Positions 25,045 through 35,716 are shown, counted from the first letter of the stretch. The stretch: DNA of 64,000 nt from Nonomuraea indica (GCF_002850745.1 NZ_KZ559469.1:513901-577900); one strand, 5' to 3'. Numbers and translations are program-made. The notes: generated by a model from the letters alone, not told the origin.

Positions 25045-25827
25045 TCAGAGGGCTCTTGAGACTGCAGTGACGAGCCACTCGGTCAGCGGAGCGTAATAGC
25101 GCGGCAGCACATTGTCGTCGAGCGGCACCACCACGTCGATCTTGCCCTCGGCCTCGCCGAGGAAGAGACCGGGGTCGTTGGAGTCGGCGAAGGCCACGGT
25201 CGGCACCCCGGCCTCGCCCGCGGCCCCGGCCCAGCCGTGGTCGGCGATGACCAGGTCCGGCGGCTCCTCGCCCAGCTCGTCCAGCATCTGCTCCATCGGG
25301 GCCGCGTCGTGGGTGTGCACGAAACCTCCCCTGTCGTCGAGCATCGCCACCTCGCCGAGGTAGCGGATGCGGCGCAGCCGGCCGAACCCGGACCCGGCGT
25401 ACGACCAGCCCTCGGCGGGTGTGAGGAGCGTCGCACCGTGCTCGGCGGCGAACCTGGCGAGGGGCAGGTGGACGGCCAGCAGCCCCGTGGGGTGGCCGGT
25501 GGCGAACAGCAGCCGCGGCCGCTCGCGCGACAGCGCGGCGGCGATGCGCCCGGCCATGGCGTCGAGGGCGGCGATCGTCCGCTCGGGGTCGATGGTGTCC
25601 TGGCCGGAGCGGTGCCGGGGGTCCGCGACGACGCCCGCGGACTTGGCCATCAGCTCCAGGACGTCGCGGAAGGACCACGGCTGCTCGAACGTCAGGCCCA
25701 GCGCGTAGTAGGGGTCGCCGTTGGCCAGGGAGCTGTAGTGGTCGAGGTTGTTCTCCCGTGAGGTCGCGACATCGCCGGCGATGCGGGTACGGATCAGGTG
25801 CTCGTGGAGGGCGTCACGACTCAGCAC
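25045..25827 (-). CDS. Conserved actinobacterial phosphatase-like protein
   Basis: The 260-residue protein begins MLSRDALHEHLIRTRIAGDV, with conserved blocks RHRSGQDTIDPERT, FATGHPTGLL and VIADHGWAGAA. I recognise it as a family present in most actinomycetes near the AcuC-like gene and usually labelled phosphatase, though I see no classical phosphatase motif beyond the GHP and ADHG histidine/aspartate blocks. No signal peptide or membrane helix. The start is GTG 25827, 9 bases after the stop of the AcuC-like gene upstream, so the two are probably cotranscribed. Substrate unknown. Confidence 0.75.
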   Translation of the reverse strand: MLSRDALHEHLIRTRIAGDVATSRENNLDHYSSLANGDPYYALGLTFEQPWSFRDVLELMAKSAGVVADPRHRSGQDTIDPERTIAALDAMAGRIAAALSRERPRLLFATGHPTGLLAVHLPLARFAAEHGATLLTPAEGWSYAGSGFGRLRRIRYLGEVAMLDDRGGFVHTHDAAPMEQMLDELGEEPPDLVIADHGWAGAAGEAGVPTVAFADSNDPGLFLGEAEGKIDVVVPLDDNVLPRYYAPLTEWLVTAVSRAL

Positions 25828-25836
25828 GGTTCCTCG

Positions 25837-27000
25837 CTAGGGGATCGGGTCGAGGCCGTGCAGGGGGAAGACCGCTTTGCGGGTCGCCATGATCGCACGG
25901 TCGATCGGGTCTCCTGGGTCATAACCACCGGACAAGTCCTGGAATTCCGGTGTACGGCCGTCGGTCATGGTGAGCGGCGCGGTCTCCCCCGTGCGTTCCT
26001 GCACGAGCCGGCGCCAGGCCTGGCCGGTCGGCGTCGCCGGGTCGAGCGGGTGCCCCGCCACCTCGGCGATCAGGTGGGTCCAGGCCCGCGGCACCACCTG
26101 GACCAGCTCGTAGCCGCCCCCGCCCGTGACGATCCACCGGCCGCCGGCCGTCTCGTGGGCCAGGCGGTGCAGGGCGACGTAGGCGGCGCGCTGGCCGTCG
26201 AGGCTGAGCATCAGGTTGGCGAGCGGGTCGAGCGCGTGGCTGTCGCAGCCGTGCTGGGTCACCAGGATCTCCGGCGCGAACTCGCGCAGCAGCGGCGGCA
26301 CCACCGCGTGGAAGGCGCGCAGCCAGCCCGAGTCGCCGGTGCCCGCCGGAAGGGCCACGTTGACGGCCGTGCCCTCGGCGCCGGTCTCCTCGGCGAACCC
26401 GGTGCCGGGGAACAACGTGCGCGGGCTCTCGTGCAGGCTGATCGTCAGCACCCGGGGGTCGTCGTGGAACAGCGCCTGCACGCCGTCGCCGTGGTGCACG
26501 TCCACGTCCACGTAGGCCACGCGGCGGGCACCCTGGCGCAACAGCCAGGCGATGGCCAGGGCCGGGTCGTTGTAGACGCAGAAGCCGCTGGCCTGCGACT
26601 TCATCGCGTGGTGGAGACCCCCGGCCACGTTGACCGCGTGCTCGGCCGCACCCTCCCAGACCGCGCGGGCGGCGGCGAGCGAGGCGCCGGCGATCAGCGC
26701 GGAGGCCTCGTGGACGCCGGCGAAGGACGGGTTGTCGGAGGTGCCGAGCCCGGCGGACAGGTCGGGCGCGCCGGTGGCGGAGCAGCGCCGGACCGCCTCG
26801 ATGTAGCCGCGGTCGTGCACCATGGCCAGCTCGTCGTCGGTGGCGGGGACGCAGCCGGCCGTCTCCACCTTGTCGAGCACGCCCAGCTCCCGGGCGAGCG
26901 CCATCGTCAGCTCGACGCGGACGGGCGCGAGCGGATGGCCGGGGCCGAAATTGTATGAGGTGAGAGCATCGTCCCAGATGACCCGCACTGTCCGACTCAT
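25837..27000 (-). CDS. acuC: AcuC-like histone deacetylase family protein
   Basis: The 387-residue protein shows the zinc deacetylase motifs of the class I/II HDAC superfamily: GGLHHAMKSQASGFCVYNDPALA, YVDVDVHHGDGVQ and TQHGCDSHALDPL, with the C-terminal GGGGYEL. In Bacillus, AcuC removes acetyl groups from acetyl-CoA synthetase lysines; here the protein substrate is unknown. The start ATG at 27000 has GGGAG seven bases upstream. A longer in-frame extension upstream would run antisense into the histidine kinase gene and is rejected. It precedes the phosphatase-like gene with a 9-base gap. Confidence 0.9.
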   Translation of the reverse strand: MSRTVRVIWDDALTSYNFGPGHPLAPVRVELTMALARELGVLDKVETAGCVPATDDELAMVHDRGYIEAVRRCSATGAPDLSAGLGTSDNPSFAGVHEASALIAGASLAAARAVWEGAAEHAVNVAGGLHHAMKSQASGFCVYNDPALAIAWLLRQGARRVAYVDVDVHHGDGVQALFHDDPRVLTISLHESPRTLFPGTGFAEETGAEGTAVNVALPAGTGDSGWLRAFHAVVPPLLREFAPEILVTQHGCDSHALDPLANLMLSLDGQRAAYVALHRLAHETAGGRWIVTGGGGYELVQVVPRAWTHLIAEVAGHPLDPATPTGQAWRRLVQERTGETAPLTMTDGRTPEFQDLSGGYDPGDPIDRAIMATRKAVFPLHGLDPIP

Positions 27001-27118
27001 ACGCACTCCCGTCCCTCGCCCTTGGGCCGACGTTACCGCAGCGCCCACAGGCCCCGTCGCCCCGGTGACGCCGGTGATCGAAGCGGGACGAAGCCGCTTT
27101 TCCGCGTAGGGTCTGGTC

Positions 27119-28282
27119 ATGCGCTGGGTACGCCGTGTCGAGGCCGCATGGCGTTTCCTCCAGCGCCCCCGCGTCCTCGACACCACGCTCGTCGTCCTGC
27201 TCGTCACCGGCGGACTCCTCGCCGCGGGCACCGCACTGGCGCAGGGGCACGCGGAGATCGCCGCCGGCGCCGCGCACTTCACCGTGTCGGCCCTCCCCCT
27301 CCTCCTCCGCCGCGCCCGCCCGGTCGCCGTCGTCGCCGCCGTCACCGTCCTCGACGTCGTCGGCCTGCTCGGCGGCGTGATCCGGGCCAACAATCTACCC
27401 GTCCTGATCGCCCTCTACAGCCTGGGGCGCCACTCCACGGGCCGGACGGCCGTGGTCGTCGCGATGGCCGCGTCAGCCGGCTACAACGTGGCGATGCTCC
27501 CGCTCACCCCGCGGGCGGCAGCGTCCCCCGCCTGGCTGGCGACCACGTTCGCGTTCCTGGTGTTCATGGGCCTGGGCCAGCTCGTGCGCGTCCGCGCCGA
27601 GCTGAGGGAGCGGGGCCGCCGTGAGGCGGCCGAGGCCGCGGTCCGCGCCGAACGTCGGCGGATCGCCAGAGAGCTGCACGACGTCGTGGCCCACCACCTC
27701 AGCGTGATCAACGCGCTCGTCGGCGGCGCCCGCGCCACCCTGCCCCCGGGACACGACGTCACCCGCGAGGCGCTGTCCAGCGCCGAGGGCACCGCCCGTC
27801 AGGCGCTGACCGAGATGCGCCAGCTTCTGCACGTGCTGCGGGCCGACGGCGGCGAGGGCGACGGCGCCGCCACCGGCGTGGGCACGGACCGGCTGCCCGC
27901 GCTGATCGAGGAGGCCAGGACCGCCGGCCTGCCCGCCACCCTGTCCGTGCGGGGCCCGGCCGTGGCCTTACCCACGGCCGTCGACCACGCGGTCTACCGC
28001 ATCGTGCAGGAGGCCCTGACCAACACCCGCAAGCACGCCGCGGGAGCCCGCGCCGGAGTCGTGCTGACCTACCGGCCCGAGGAGGTGGAGGTGGAGGTCG
28101 TCGACGACGGCGTCCCCCAGCACGCCGACAGGCATCCCGGCAGGCACCCCGCCGCGCCGCCCGGGTTCGGGCTCGGCGGCATGGCCGAACGCGTGGCACT
28201 GTGCGGCGGCGAACTGCAGACCGGCCCGCGCCCGGAGGGTGGTTTCCGGGTGCGCGCCCGCATCCCCCTGGAGAAGACATGA
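27119..28282 (+). CDS. NarL-type sensor histidine kinase
   Basis: The 387-residue kinase has an N-terminal block of about four to five membrane helices (residues about 22-165), a HisKA_3 dimerisation segment with the phospho-histidine His187 in RRIARELHDVVAHHLSVI, and a HATPase domain (VYRIVQEALTNTRKHA; FGLGGMAERV). There is no large sensor domain, so it probably senses membrane state or a membrane-active agent. Its stop overlaps the response regulator start as ATGA. The ABC exporter genes just downstream suggest the usual design of a drug- or peptide-responsive export system. Confidence 0.92.
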   Translation: MRWVRRVEAAWRFLQRPRVLDTTLVVLLVTGGLLAAGTALAQGHAEIAAGAAHFTVSALPLLLRRARPVAVVAAVTVLDVVGLLGGVIRANNLPVLIALYSLGRHSTGRTAVVVAMAASAGYNVAMLPLTPRAAASPAWLATTFAFLVFMGLGQLVRVRAELRERGRREAAEAAVRAERRRIARELHDVVAHHLSVINALVGGARATLPPGHDVTREALSSAEGTARQALTEMRQLLHVLRADGGEGDGAATGVGTDRLPALIEEARTAGLPATLSVRGPAVALPTAVDHAVYRIVQEALTNTRKHAAGARAGVVLTYRPEEVEVEVVDDGVPQHADRHPGRHPAAPPGFGLGGMAERVALCGGELQTGPRPEGGFRVRARIPLEKT

Positions 28283-28938
28283 TCGCGGTCCTCCTGGCCG
28301 ACGACCACGCGCTGGTCCGCGTGGGCTTCCGCCTGATGCTCGACGCGCAGCCGGACATCCGCGTGGTCGGCGAGGCCGCCGACGGCGCCGAGGCGGTCGA
28401 GCGGAGCAGGCTGCTGCGGCCCGACGTGGTGCTGATGGACCTGCACATGCCCGGCGTGGACGGGGTGCGGGCCACCGAGCGGATCACCGCCGAGCTGCCC
28501 GGCGTGCGGGTGCTGGCGCTGAGCACGTTCGACCTGGACGAGAACGTGGTGGCCGCGCTGCGGGCCGGCGCCGACGGGTTCCTGCCCAAGGACGTCTCCC
28601 CCGAGGAACTGGTCGAGGGCGTGCGGGTGGTGCACCGGGGCGAGTCGGCCGTGGCGCCCCGCCTGCTGACCCGCCTCATCGGCACGTTCGTCCGGGCCGA
28701 GCCGCCCCACCGGCCCGGCGCCCGCCTGGAGCTGAGCGGCCTGACCGAGCGCGAGCGCGAGATCCTCGTACTGATCGCGCGCGGCCGGTCCAACGGCGAG
28801 ATCGCCGCCGACCTGGGCGTCTCCCCCTCCACGGTGAAGAACCACGTCACGAGCGTGTTCGCCAAGCTGGCCGTCAGGGACCGCGCCCAGGCGGTGATCG
28901 CCGCCTACGAGGCCGGGCTCGTCACCCCCGGAGCGTAG
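28279..28938 (+). CDS. NarL/LuxR-type response regulator
   Basis: The 219-residue regulator has a receiver domain with the acidic pocket DDH near residue 8 and phospho-acceptor Asp54 (VVLMDLHMPGVDG), followed by a LuxR-type HTH at about 152-215 (LTEREREILVLIARGRSNGEIAADLGVSPSTVKNHV in parts). It is coupled to the kinase by ATGA overlap and has GGAGAAG as ribosome binding site inside the kinase gene. It probably activates the adjacent ABC transporter genes. Confidence 0.93.
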   Translation: MIAVLLADDHALVRVGFRLMLDAQPDIRVVGEAADGAEAVERSRLLRPDVVLMDLHMPGVDGVRATERITAELPGVRVLALSTFDLDENVVAALRAGADGFLPKDVSPEELVEGVRVVHRGESAVAPRLLTRLIGTFVRAEPPHRPGARLELSGLTEREREILVLIARGRSNGEIAADLGVSPSTVKNHVTSVFAKLAVRDRAQAVIAAYEAGLVTPGA

Positions 28939-29018
28939 GACCGCGCTCCCAGTCCTGCGGGCGACGAACGGTTCCCGGGCAGGAAGAAGTCTCCGGTCCG
29001 CGCCGCCACGCTGGACCC

Positions 29019-29909
29019 ATGACCTCGATACGGGCAACGAACCTCACCAAACGCTACGGCCGGACCGCGGCCGTGGCGGACCTGTCCTTCGCCGTCGAGC
29101 CCGGCCGGGTGACCGGCTTCCTCGGCCCGAACGGGGCCGGCAAGTCGACGACCATGCGCATGCTCCTCGGCCTGGACCGTCCCTCGGACGGCTCGGCGCT
29201 CGTGGACGGCAAGCCGTACCAGGAGTGGAAGCACCCCCTCCGCAAGGTCGGCGCGCTGCTCGACGCCAAGGCCGTGCACGGCGGGCGCAGCGCGCGCAAC
29301 CACCTGCTGGCCATCGCGCAGAGCAACGCCATCCCGGCGCGCCGGGTCGAGGAGGTGCTGGAGACGGTCGGCCTGCGCGAGGTGGCGCGGCGGCGGATCG
29401 GCGGGTTCTCGCTGGGCATGTCGCAGCGGCTCGGCATCGCCGCCGCCCTGCTCGGCGACCCGGAGACCGTCATCTTCGACGAGCCGGTCAACGGCCTGGA
29501 CCCCGACGGCATCCTGTGGATCCGCACGTTCATGCGGGGGCTCGCGGCCGAGGGCCGGGCGGTCTTCGTCTCCAGCCACCTGATGAGCGAGATGGCGCAG
29601 ACCGCCGACCACCTGGTGGTGATCGGCAAGGGCAGGCTGATCGCCGACACGAGCGTGCGGGAGTTCATCGGGCGCAGCTCCCAGGGATACGTACGGGTGC
29701 GCTCGCCCCGGCTGCCCGAGGTCGCCGAGCTGGTCAGGGTCGGCGAGCTGCACCCCGACCACCTGCGCGTGACCGCGATGACCCCGCTGGAGATCGGCAC
29801 CCTCGCCGCGCGGGCGGGTCTGCCGCTGGAGGAGCTGACCTTCGTCCAGCCCTCGCTCGAAGCGGCCTACATGGAGCTCACCAAGGACAGTCTGGAGTTC
29901 TCGGCATGA
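29019..29909 (+). CDS. ABC transporter ATP-binding protein
   Basis: The 296-residue ATPase shows Walker A GPNGAGKST, signature FSLGMSQRLGIA and Walker B VIFDEPVNGLDP. The C-terminal 80 residues (SVREFIGRSS onward) match the accessory tail of DrrA/BcrA-like exporters. The start ATG at 29019 follows an 80-base gap after the response regulator. Its end overlaps the permease gene as ATGA. The pair likely exports a peptide, antibiotic or lipid and is controlled by the two-component system upstream. Confidence 0.92.
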   Translation: MTSIRATNLTKRYGRTAAVADLSFAVEPGRVTGFLGPNGAGKSTTMRMLLGLDRPSDGSALVDGKPYQEWKHPLRKVGALLDAKAVHGGRSARNHLLAIAQSNAIPARRVEEVLETVGLREVARRRIGGFSLGMSQRLGIAAALLGDPETVIFDEPVNGLDPDGILWIRTFMRGLAAEGRAVFVSSHLMSEMAQTADHLVVIGKGRLIADTSVREFIGRSSQGYVRVRSPRLPEVAELVRVGELHPDHLRVTAMTPLEIGTLAARAGLPLEELTFVQPSLEAAYMELTKDSLEFSA

Positions 29910-30646
29910 TCGACATCATCCGGTCCGAATGGACCAAGATCCGGTCCGTCCGTTCGACCGTGTGGACGCTGGCCATCACCGCCCTGCTGATGGTGGGCCT
30001 CGGCGCGCTGCTGTCGGGCTCCGCGGCCTCCTCGGCGGAGGGCCCGATCGACCCGGTCTCGGCGACGCGGATCAGCCTCAACGGCATCATGCTCGCCTCG
30101 ATGGCCACGGCCACGCTGGGCGTGCTGGTGATCTCCAGCGAGTACCGGACGGGCGGCATCCGCACGACGCTCATGGCCGTGCCGCGACGCCTCAAGCTGC
30201 TCGCCGGCAAGATCATCGTGTTCACGGCGGTGGCGCTGGCCGTCAGCATGGCCGCCTCGCTCGCCAGCTTCCTGATCGGGCAGGCCATCCTCGACGGCGC
30301 GGCGCTCGGCGACCCGGGCACCGTGCGGGCGGTCACCGGCACCGGGCTCTACCTGACGGCGTGCGGCCTGTTCGGGCTGGCGCTGGGCGCCCTCATCCGG
30401 CACACGCCCGGAGCGATCGTCTCGGCCGTCGCCCTGATCCTCGTGCTGCCCCCGCTCACGAACGGGCTGCCCGGCCGGTGGGGCCAGGTCGTGCGCGACC
30501 ACTTCACCTCCAACGCCGGCATGGAGCTGCCCTTCCCCTCCGACGCCAACCAGCTCGGCCCGTGGAGCGGCTTCGGCGTCTACCTCGCCTGGATCGCGGT
30601 CGTCCTGGTCGTCGCCGCGGTCCTGATGCGCCGCCGCGACGCGTGA
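29906..30646 (+). CDS. ABC transporter permease (ABC-2 type)
   Basis: The 246-residue protein starts MIDIIRSEWTKIRSVRSTVW, the typical cytoplasmic lead of ABC-2 permeases, and has about six membrane helices (AITALLMVGLGALLSG, ISSEYRTGGIRTTLMAVPRR as the conserved loop, VALAVSMAASLASFLIG and so on). It forms the membrane part of the exporter with the overlapping ATPase gene. It ends 16 bases from the convergent FtsX-type permease. Confidence 0.9.
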   Translation: MIDIIRSEWTKIRSVRSTVWTLAITALLMVGLGALLSGSAASSAEGPIDPVSATRISLNGIMLASMATATLGVLVISSEYRTGGIRTTLMAVPRRLKLLAGKIIVFTAVALAVSMAASLASFLIGQAILDGAALGDPGTVRAVTGTGLYLTACGLFGLALGALIRHTPGAIVSAVALILVLPPLTNGLPGRWGQVVRDHFTSNAGMELPFPSDANQLGPWSGFGVYLAWIAVVLVVAAVLMRRRDA

Positions 30647-30662
30647 CCCCGCACCCGGACGG

Positions 30663-31843
30663 TCACTCGGCGCGGAGCGCGATGACGGGGTCCAGCCGGC
30701 CCGCCCGCCGCGCCGGCGCGACGCCGAAGAACACGCCGACCGCGGCCGACACCCCGAACGCCAGCGCGATCGACCACCAGGTGATCGTGGCCGGCACCTC
30801 GGTGAACGACCTGATGGCGAGCGCGCCCCCGACCCCCAGCACGATGCCGATCACCCCGCCGATCGTGGTGAGCAGCACCGCCTCGATGAGGAACTGGGCC
30901 AGCACGTCGCGTTGCCGGGCGCCGAGCGCCTTGCGCAACCCGATCTCGCGGGTCCGCTCCCGCACGCTGACCAGCATGATGTTGGACACCCCCACCCCGC
31001 CCACCAGCAGCGAGATGCCCGCGATGGCGGCCAGCACGCCGGTCAGCATGCCGAGCACGCTGCCGATCGTGCCGAGCAGCTGGGTCTGGGTGACGGCCGA
31101 GAACTTCTCCCCGGGGTACCGCGCGGTGAGCGCGTCCACCACCTTCCGCTGGAGCGGCTCGATCTCGTCGGGCCCCGAGGCGCCGACGGCGAGCCCGTTG
31201 ACCCGGTCGACGCCGAGCATCCGCTGTGCCGTGGTCACCGGGACGTGCACCTCCTGGTCCCGGGACAGCCCGAACGTCTGCCCGATCGTCGCGTACACGC
31301 CGACGACCCGGAACCTGGCGCCCGCGATCGACACCTGCCGCCCCACCGGGTCGACGTCGCCGAACATCCGCGTGGCCACCTCGGCGCCGAGCACGGCCAC
31401 CCGGCGCCGGGTGTCCACGTCGGTCTCGCTGAGCGGCCGGCCCTTGGCCAGGGGCCGCTCGAAGATCCCGGTGAGGCTCTGGTCGGTGCCGATGACGGTG
31501 ACGAACGCCTCCGTGCGGCCGACCCGTACGGTCTCGCCCGACTGCAGGGACACCGTCACCTTGGCCGGGTCGCCGACCACCCGGCGCAGGTAGGCGACGT
31601 CGGCCAGGCTCAGCCGGCTCTGCGTCGGCGCCGCGCCCACGGTGAGCTGGCCCGGCACGACGAGGATGATGTTCGTGCCGAGGCCGGAGATCTGCTCCTC
31701 CACGGCGTCCTTCGCGCCGGTGCCGACGGAGACGAGGACGACCACGGCCAGCACGCCGATGATGACGCCGAGCATGGTCAGCGTGCTGCGCAGCCGGTTG
31801 ACCCGCAGCGCCTCCAGCGCCATCGCGAACGCCTCGCGCCCCC

Positions 31844-31847
<4 letters not shown>
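30663..31847 (-). CDS. MacB-like FtsX-family ABC permease
   Basis: The 394-residue permease has the MacB layout: a first membrane helix near residues 20-45 (STLTMLGVIIGVLAVVVLVSVG), a large extracytoplasmic MacB_PCD domain to about residue 265, and three C-terminal helices (IAGISLLVGGVGVSNIM, IGIVLGVGGALAI, LAFGVSAAVGVFFG) ending in the typical PARRAGRLDPVIALR. Such transporters act as mechanotransmitters rather than moving substrate through the membrane. The start GTG 31847 overlaps the ATPase stop as GTGA. It works with the ATPase and the lipoprotein adaptor that precede it. Confidence 0.92.
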
Positions 31848-32547
<700 letters not shown>

Positions 32548-32551
<4 letters not shown>

Positions 32552-33933
32552 GGCAGGCGCTGGCCCTGCCGTACCGAGTCCGCGCCCTTGACCACGACGC
32601 GCTCGCCCACCGCCACGCCGGACAGCACCTCCACCACGGCGTCGCCCTGGGCGCCCAGCTTGACCGTGCGGCGCTCGGCGGCTCCGCCGCCGCCCGCGAC
32701 CCAGACCACGCTCTCGCGCCCGCTGGAGACGATCGCGGAGGCGGGCACGGCCACGGCCGCCGGCGACTCGCGCACGGTCAGCCGGGCGACCGCGCTCATG
32801 CCCGGTTTCGGGGTGGGCGCCTTCGTGCCGTCGTCGTACGCGCCGGAACCGAGCGTGAGCTGCACGGGATAGCTGACGCCGCCCGTCGTGCCCTCCTTGG
32901 GGGTGACGCCGACGCCGGTCACCCGGCCCGGGTAGCCGGCGCCGGGCACCGCGTCGAGCTCGACGCTCGCCTTGGTCCCCTTCTCGACGAGCAGCACGTC
33001 CGTCTCGTCGATGTCGGCGGCCAGCGTGAGCTCGGAGACGTCGGTGACGGTCACGACGGTGTCGCCCGCCGAGACGGGCACGCCCACCGCGACGGGCGAG
33101 CCGCTCCCGCCGGAGCCGGCGGACGGCAGCGACGGGAGCTGCTGTCCGCCGCCCGGCAGCCCGCTGAGGAGCCCGTCGAGCCCGCCCGTCGCTCCGCCGG
33201 AGCCGCGGCCGAGCGTGACCACCCCGGCGAACGGCGCCCTGACGGTCAGCGCCTTCTTCGTGCTCTCGGCGGCCCGGACCGCGGCCCTGGCCTGCGAGGT
33301 GGAGGCCGCCCGCAGGGAGGCCATGGACGCGGTCAGGCCGCCGATGCCGCTGCTCACCCCGGACATGACACCGCTGATGGAGCGGTTGAGCTGGGCGGTG
33401 ATGCTCGCCAGTGCTCTGGTCTGCGCCCGGTGCTGGGCCTCGGCCAGGTCGATGGCGCTGAGCAGCTGCCTGCGCGCGTGCGCGTCGCGCACGCGCGCGG
33501 CCTCCTTGCGCGCCCTGGCGAAGTGCCTGCTCACCTTGGCGTCGAACGCCCTGCCGTCGAACGAGGCGAGCCGGACGTCGACGGGCCTGACCGGGGCGGG
33601 GACGGCCGGTGCCGCGAGCCTGGCGGCCTGGCGGGCCTGCCGGAGCTGCGCCTCGGTCTGCGGTGAGCTGATCCTGGCCAGGACCTGGCCCTTCTTGACG
33701 CTCTGGCCCTCGCGCACGTACAGCTTGGCGATCGTGCCCGGCGCGGGTGAGCGCAGCGTCGCCGTGGCCCGGGCGCCGACCGTGGCGGGCGCCTCGACGA
33801 CCTCGGTGACGGGGGCGCGCCTGACCTCGGCGAGCGCGATGTTCGCGGGCTCGTCCTCGGTGCAGCCCGTCAGGGCGAGCAGGAGCACGACGAGCAGCGG
33901 GGGGATGCCGCGACGTATCGTCACCCGACCCAT
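32548..33933 (-). CDS. HlyD/MacA-like efflux adaptor lipoprotein
   Basis: The 461-residue product (ATG 33933) starts with a lipoprotein signal (IPPLLVVLLLALTGC) and contains the biotinyl-lipoyl halves of a membrane fusion adaptor: ATLRSPAPGTIAKLYVREGQSVKKGQVLARI and the later VRAPFAGVVTLGRGSGGATGG, with a long alpha-hairpin between (residues about 85-230). C-terminal beta-barrel segments follow. In a Gram-positive cell such adaptors extend the MacB-type exporter into the wall region. An upstream start at 33978 is possible but would displace the signal peptide. It overlaps the ATPase gene. Confidence 0.9.
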
Positions 33934-34009
33934 GGTAGGGATCACCCCCGCCGGGTCGCCGGGCGAGGCCCGGAACACTCAGGGGCCGGGACGGTCAGGG
34001 GCTGTGGTG

Positions 34010-34804
34010 TCAGCCGGAGGCGAGCTGGCGGCCGCGGTCGCGGGCGGCCTCGATGGCGGCCAGGAAGGCGGCGCGCACGCTGTGCCGTTCGAGCTCGGCG
34101 ATCGCCGCGATCGTGGTGCCGCCGGGCGACGTCACGGCCTCGCGCAGGATCACCGGGTGCTCGCCCGAGTCGCGCAGCATCACGGCCGCGCCCACGATCG
34201 ACTGGGTCACCATGTCGAGGGCGGCCGCCCGCGGCATGCCGAGCAGGATGCCCGCGTCGACCATGGCCTCGACCAGGTAGAAGAAGTAGGCGGGCCCGCT
34301 GCCGGACAGCGCGGTCGCGGCGTCCTGCTGCGACTCGGGGATGCGCAGCACCTTGCCGACGGGCCGCAGGAGGTCCTCGGTGTGCCGGAGATGCTCCTCG
34401 CCGGCGTGGGCGCCGGCCGAGATGACGCTCATCGCCTCGTCGAAGCGGATGGGCGTGTTGGACATGACCCTGACCACGGGCACCTCGGCGTCGAGGCGCT
34501 GCTCGACGAACGCGGTGGTGATGCCGGCCGCCGCGCTGATCACCAGGCGGTCGGCGGGCACGTGCGGGGCGATCTCGGCGAGCAGCGACGCCATGTCCTG
34601 CGGCTTGACGGCGAGGATCAGCGTCTCGGCGGCCTTGGCGGCCTCCGGGTTGGACATCGTGCGCACGCCGTAGGTCTCGCGCAGCGCCTGCGCCCGCTCG
34701 GGGCGGCGGGTGGTGGCCACGATGTCGTCCGGCTTGAAGCCCGCCCGCAGCAGGCCGGACAGCAGGGCCTCGCCCATCTTGCCCGTGCCCAGGATCGCAA
34801 TCAC
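34010..34804 (-). CDS. proC: Pyrroline-5-carboxylate reductase ProC
   Basis: The 264-residue enzyme reduces pyrroline-5-carboxylate to proline with NAD(P)H, the last step of proline synthesis. The N-terminal fold reads IAILGTGKMGEALLSGLL, with the family signature in the C-terminal half (LREAVTSPGGTTIAAIAELE). The catalytic-site region ALSGSGPAYFFYLVEAM is present. The start GTG 34804 lies 21 bases downstream of the proline dehydrogenase stop, so genes for making and degrading proline are next to each other on one strand. Confidence 0.96.
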   Translation of the reverse strand: MIAILGTGKMGEALLSGLLRAGFKPDDIVATTRRPERAQALRETYGVRTMSNPEAAKAAETLILAVKPQDMASLLAEIAPHVPADRLVISAAAGITTAFVEQRLDAEVPVVRVMSNTPIRFDEAMSVISAGAHAGEEHLRHTEDLLRPVGKVLRIPESQQDAATALSGSGPAYFFYLVEAMVDAGILLGMPRAAALDMVTQSIVGAAVMLRDSGEHPVILREAVTSPGGTTIAAIAELERHSVRAAFLAAIEAARDRGRQLASG

Positions 34805-34825
34805 GCCAAGCAGCCTATCGGCTCG

Positions 34826-35716
34826 CTACCCCCTGCTCAGCAGGGAGCGGGCGAAGAAGGCGAGGTTGCGGGGCCGCTCGGCCAGGCGGCGCATGAGGTA
34901 GGCGTACCAGTCGTCGCCGTAGGGCACGTAGACCCGCATCTGGGCGCCCAGCCTCGCCAGGCGCTGCTGCTCGGCGGGCCGGACTCCGTAGAGCATCTGA
35001 TACTCGTACGCCGAGAAGTCGCGCCCGTGCAGCACCGCCAGCGCCGAGGCGATCTCCACCAGCCGGGGGTCGTGCGTGGCCACCATGGGGTAGCCGGAGC
35101 CGGCCATCAGCACCTTGAGGCAGCGCACGAACGACCGGTCGATGTCGGCCTGCGCGGTGTGGGCGCCGGGGGCGGTGTAGGCGCCCTTGCACAGCCGTAC
35201 CCGCGCCCCTTCGGCGGCCGCGAGCCGGGCGCAGCGCTCCTGCGAGTCGGGCAGGTAGGCCTGGACGACCACGCCGACCGACGGGTGCTCCTTGCGCAAC
35301 GTGGCGTGCACCGAGTGCAGCCCGGCGATCGTGTCGTGCTCCTCGGCGTCGAGGGTGAGCGTGATGCCGCGCAGGGCGGCGTGCTCGCAGATGGTGGCGG
35401 CGTTGTCCAGCGCGAGCTGCTCCGACAGCCGCAGGCCCAGGGCGGTCAGCTTGACCGACACGTCGGAGCCCTCGGGCAGGCGGGCGAGCAGCGCCAGGTA
35501 GGCGTGCACCTCGCCCTCGGCCTGCGCCCGGTCGGTCACCTCCTCGCCCAGGTGGTCGACGGTGACGAGCAGCCCGTCGCGGGTCAGCTCCGAGACGACC
35601 GCGCCCACGTCCTGGGCGACATAGCGCCTGACCACGTCCTTGGTCAGCGGAGAGACGGACACGAAGCGCTCGACGCGCTCGCTCCTTGAGGCGGCTAGCA
35701 GGACCTGACGAAGCAC
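34826..35716 (-). CDS. Proline dehydrogenase (PRODH/PutA-like)
   Basis: The 296-residue monofunctional proline dehydrogenase oxidises proline to pyrroline-5-carboxylate with FAD. Family blocks include VSVKLTALGLRL, TLDAEEHDTI, VVVQAYLPDS, VRLCKGAY and the C-terminal RVYVPYGDDWYAYLMRRLAERP, which binds substrate and flavin. No aldehyde dehydrogenase domain is attached, as usual in Gram-positive bacteria, and none is nearby. The start is GTG 35716. It is followed by proC after 21 bases. Confidence 0.93.
   Translation of the reverse strand: MLRQVLLAASRSERVERFVSVSPLTKDVVRRYVAQDVGAVVSELTRDGLLVTVDHLGEEVTDRAQAEGEVHAYLALLARLPEGSDVSVKLTALGLRLSEQLALDNAATICEHAALRGITLTLDAEEHDTIAGLHSVHATLRKEHPSVGVVVQAYLPDSQERCARLAAAEGARVRLCKGAYTAPGAHTAQADIDRSFVRCLKVLMAGSGYPMVATHDPRLVEIASALAVLHGRDFSAYEYQMLYGVRPAEQQRLARLGAQMRVYVPYGDDWYAYLMRRLAERPRNLAFFARSLLSRG

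Noticed and set aside
27001..27393. N-terminal extension of the AcuC-like protein to 518 residues
   Set aside because: It runs antisense into the kinase gene; the ATG at 27000 has a ribosome binding site and matches the family start.
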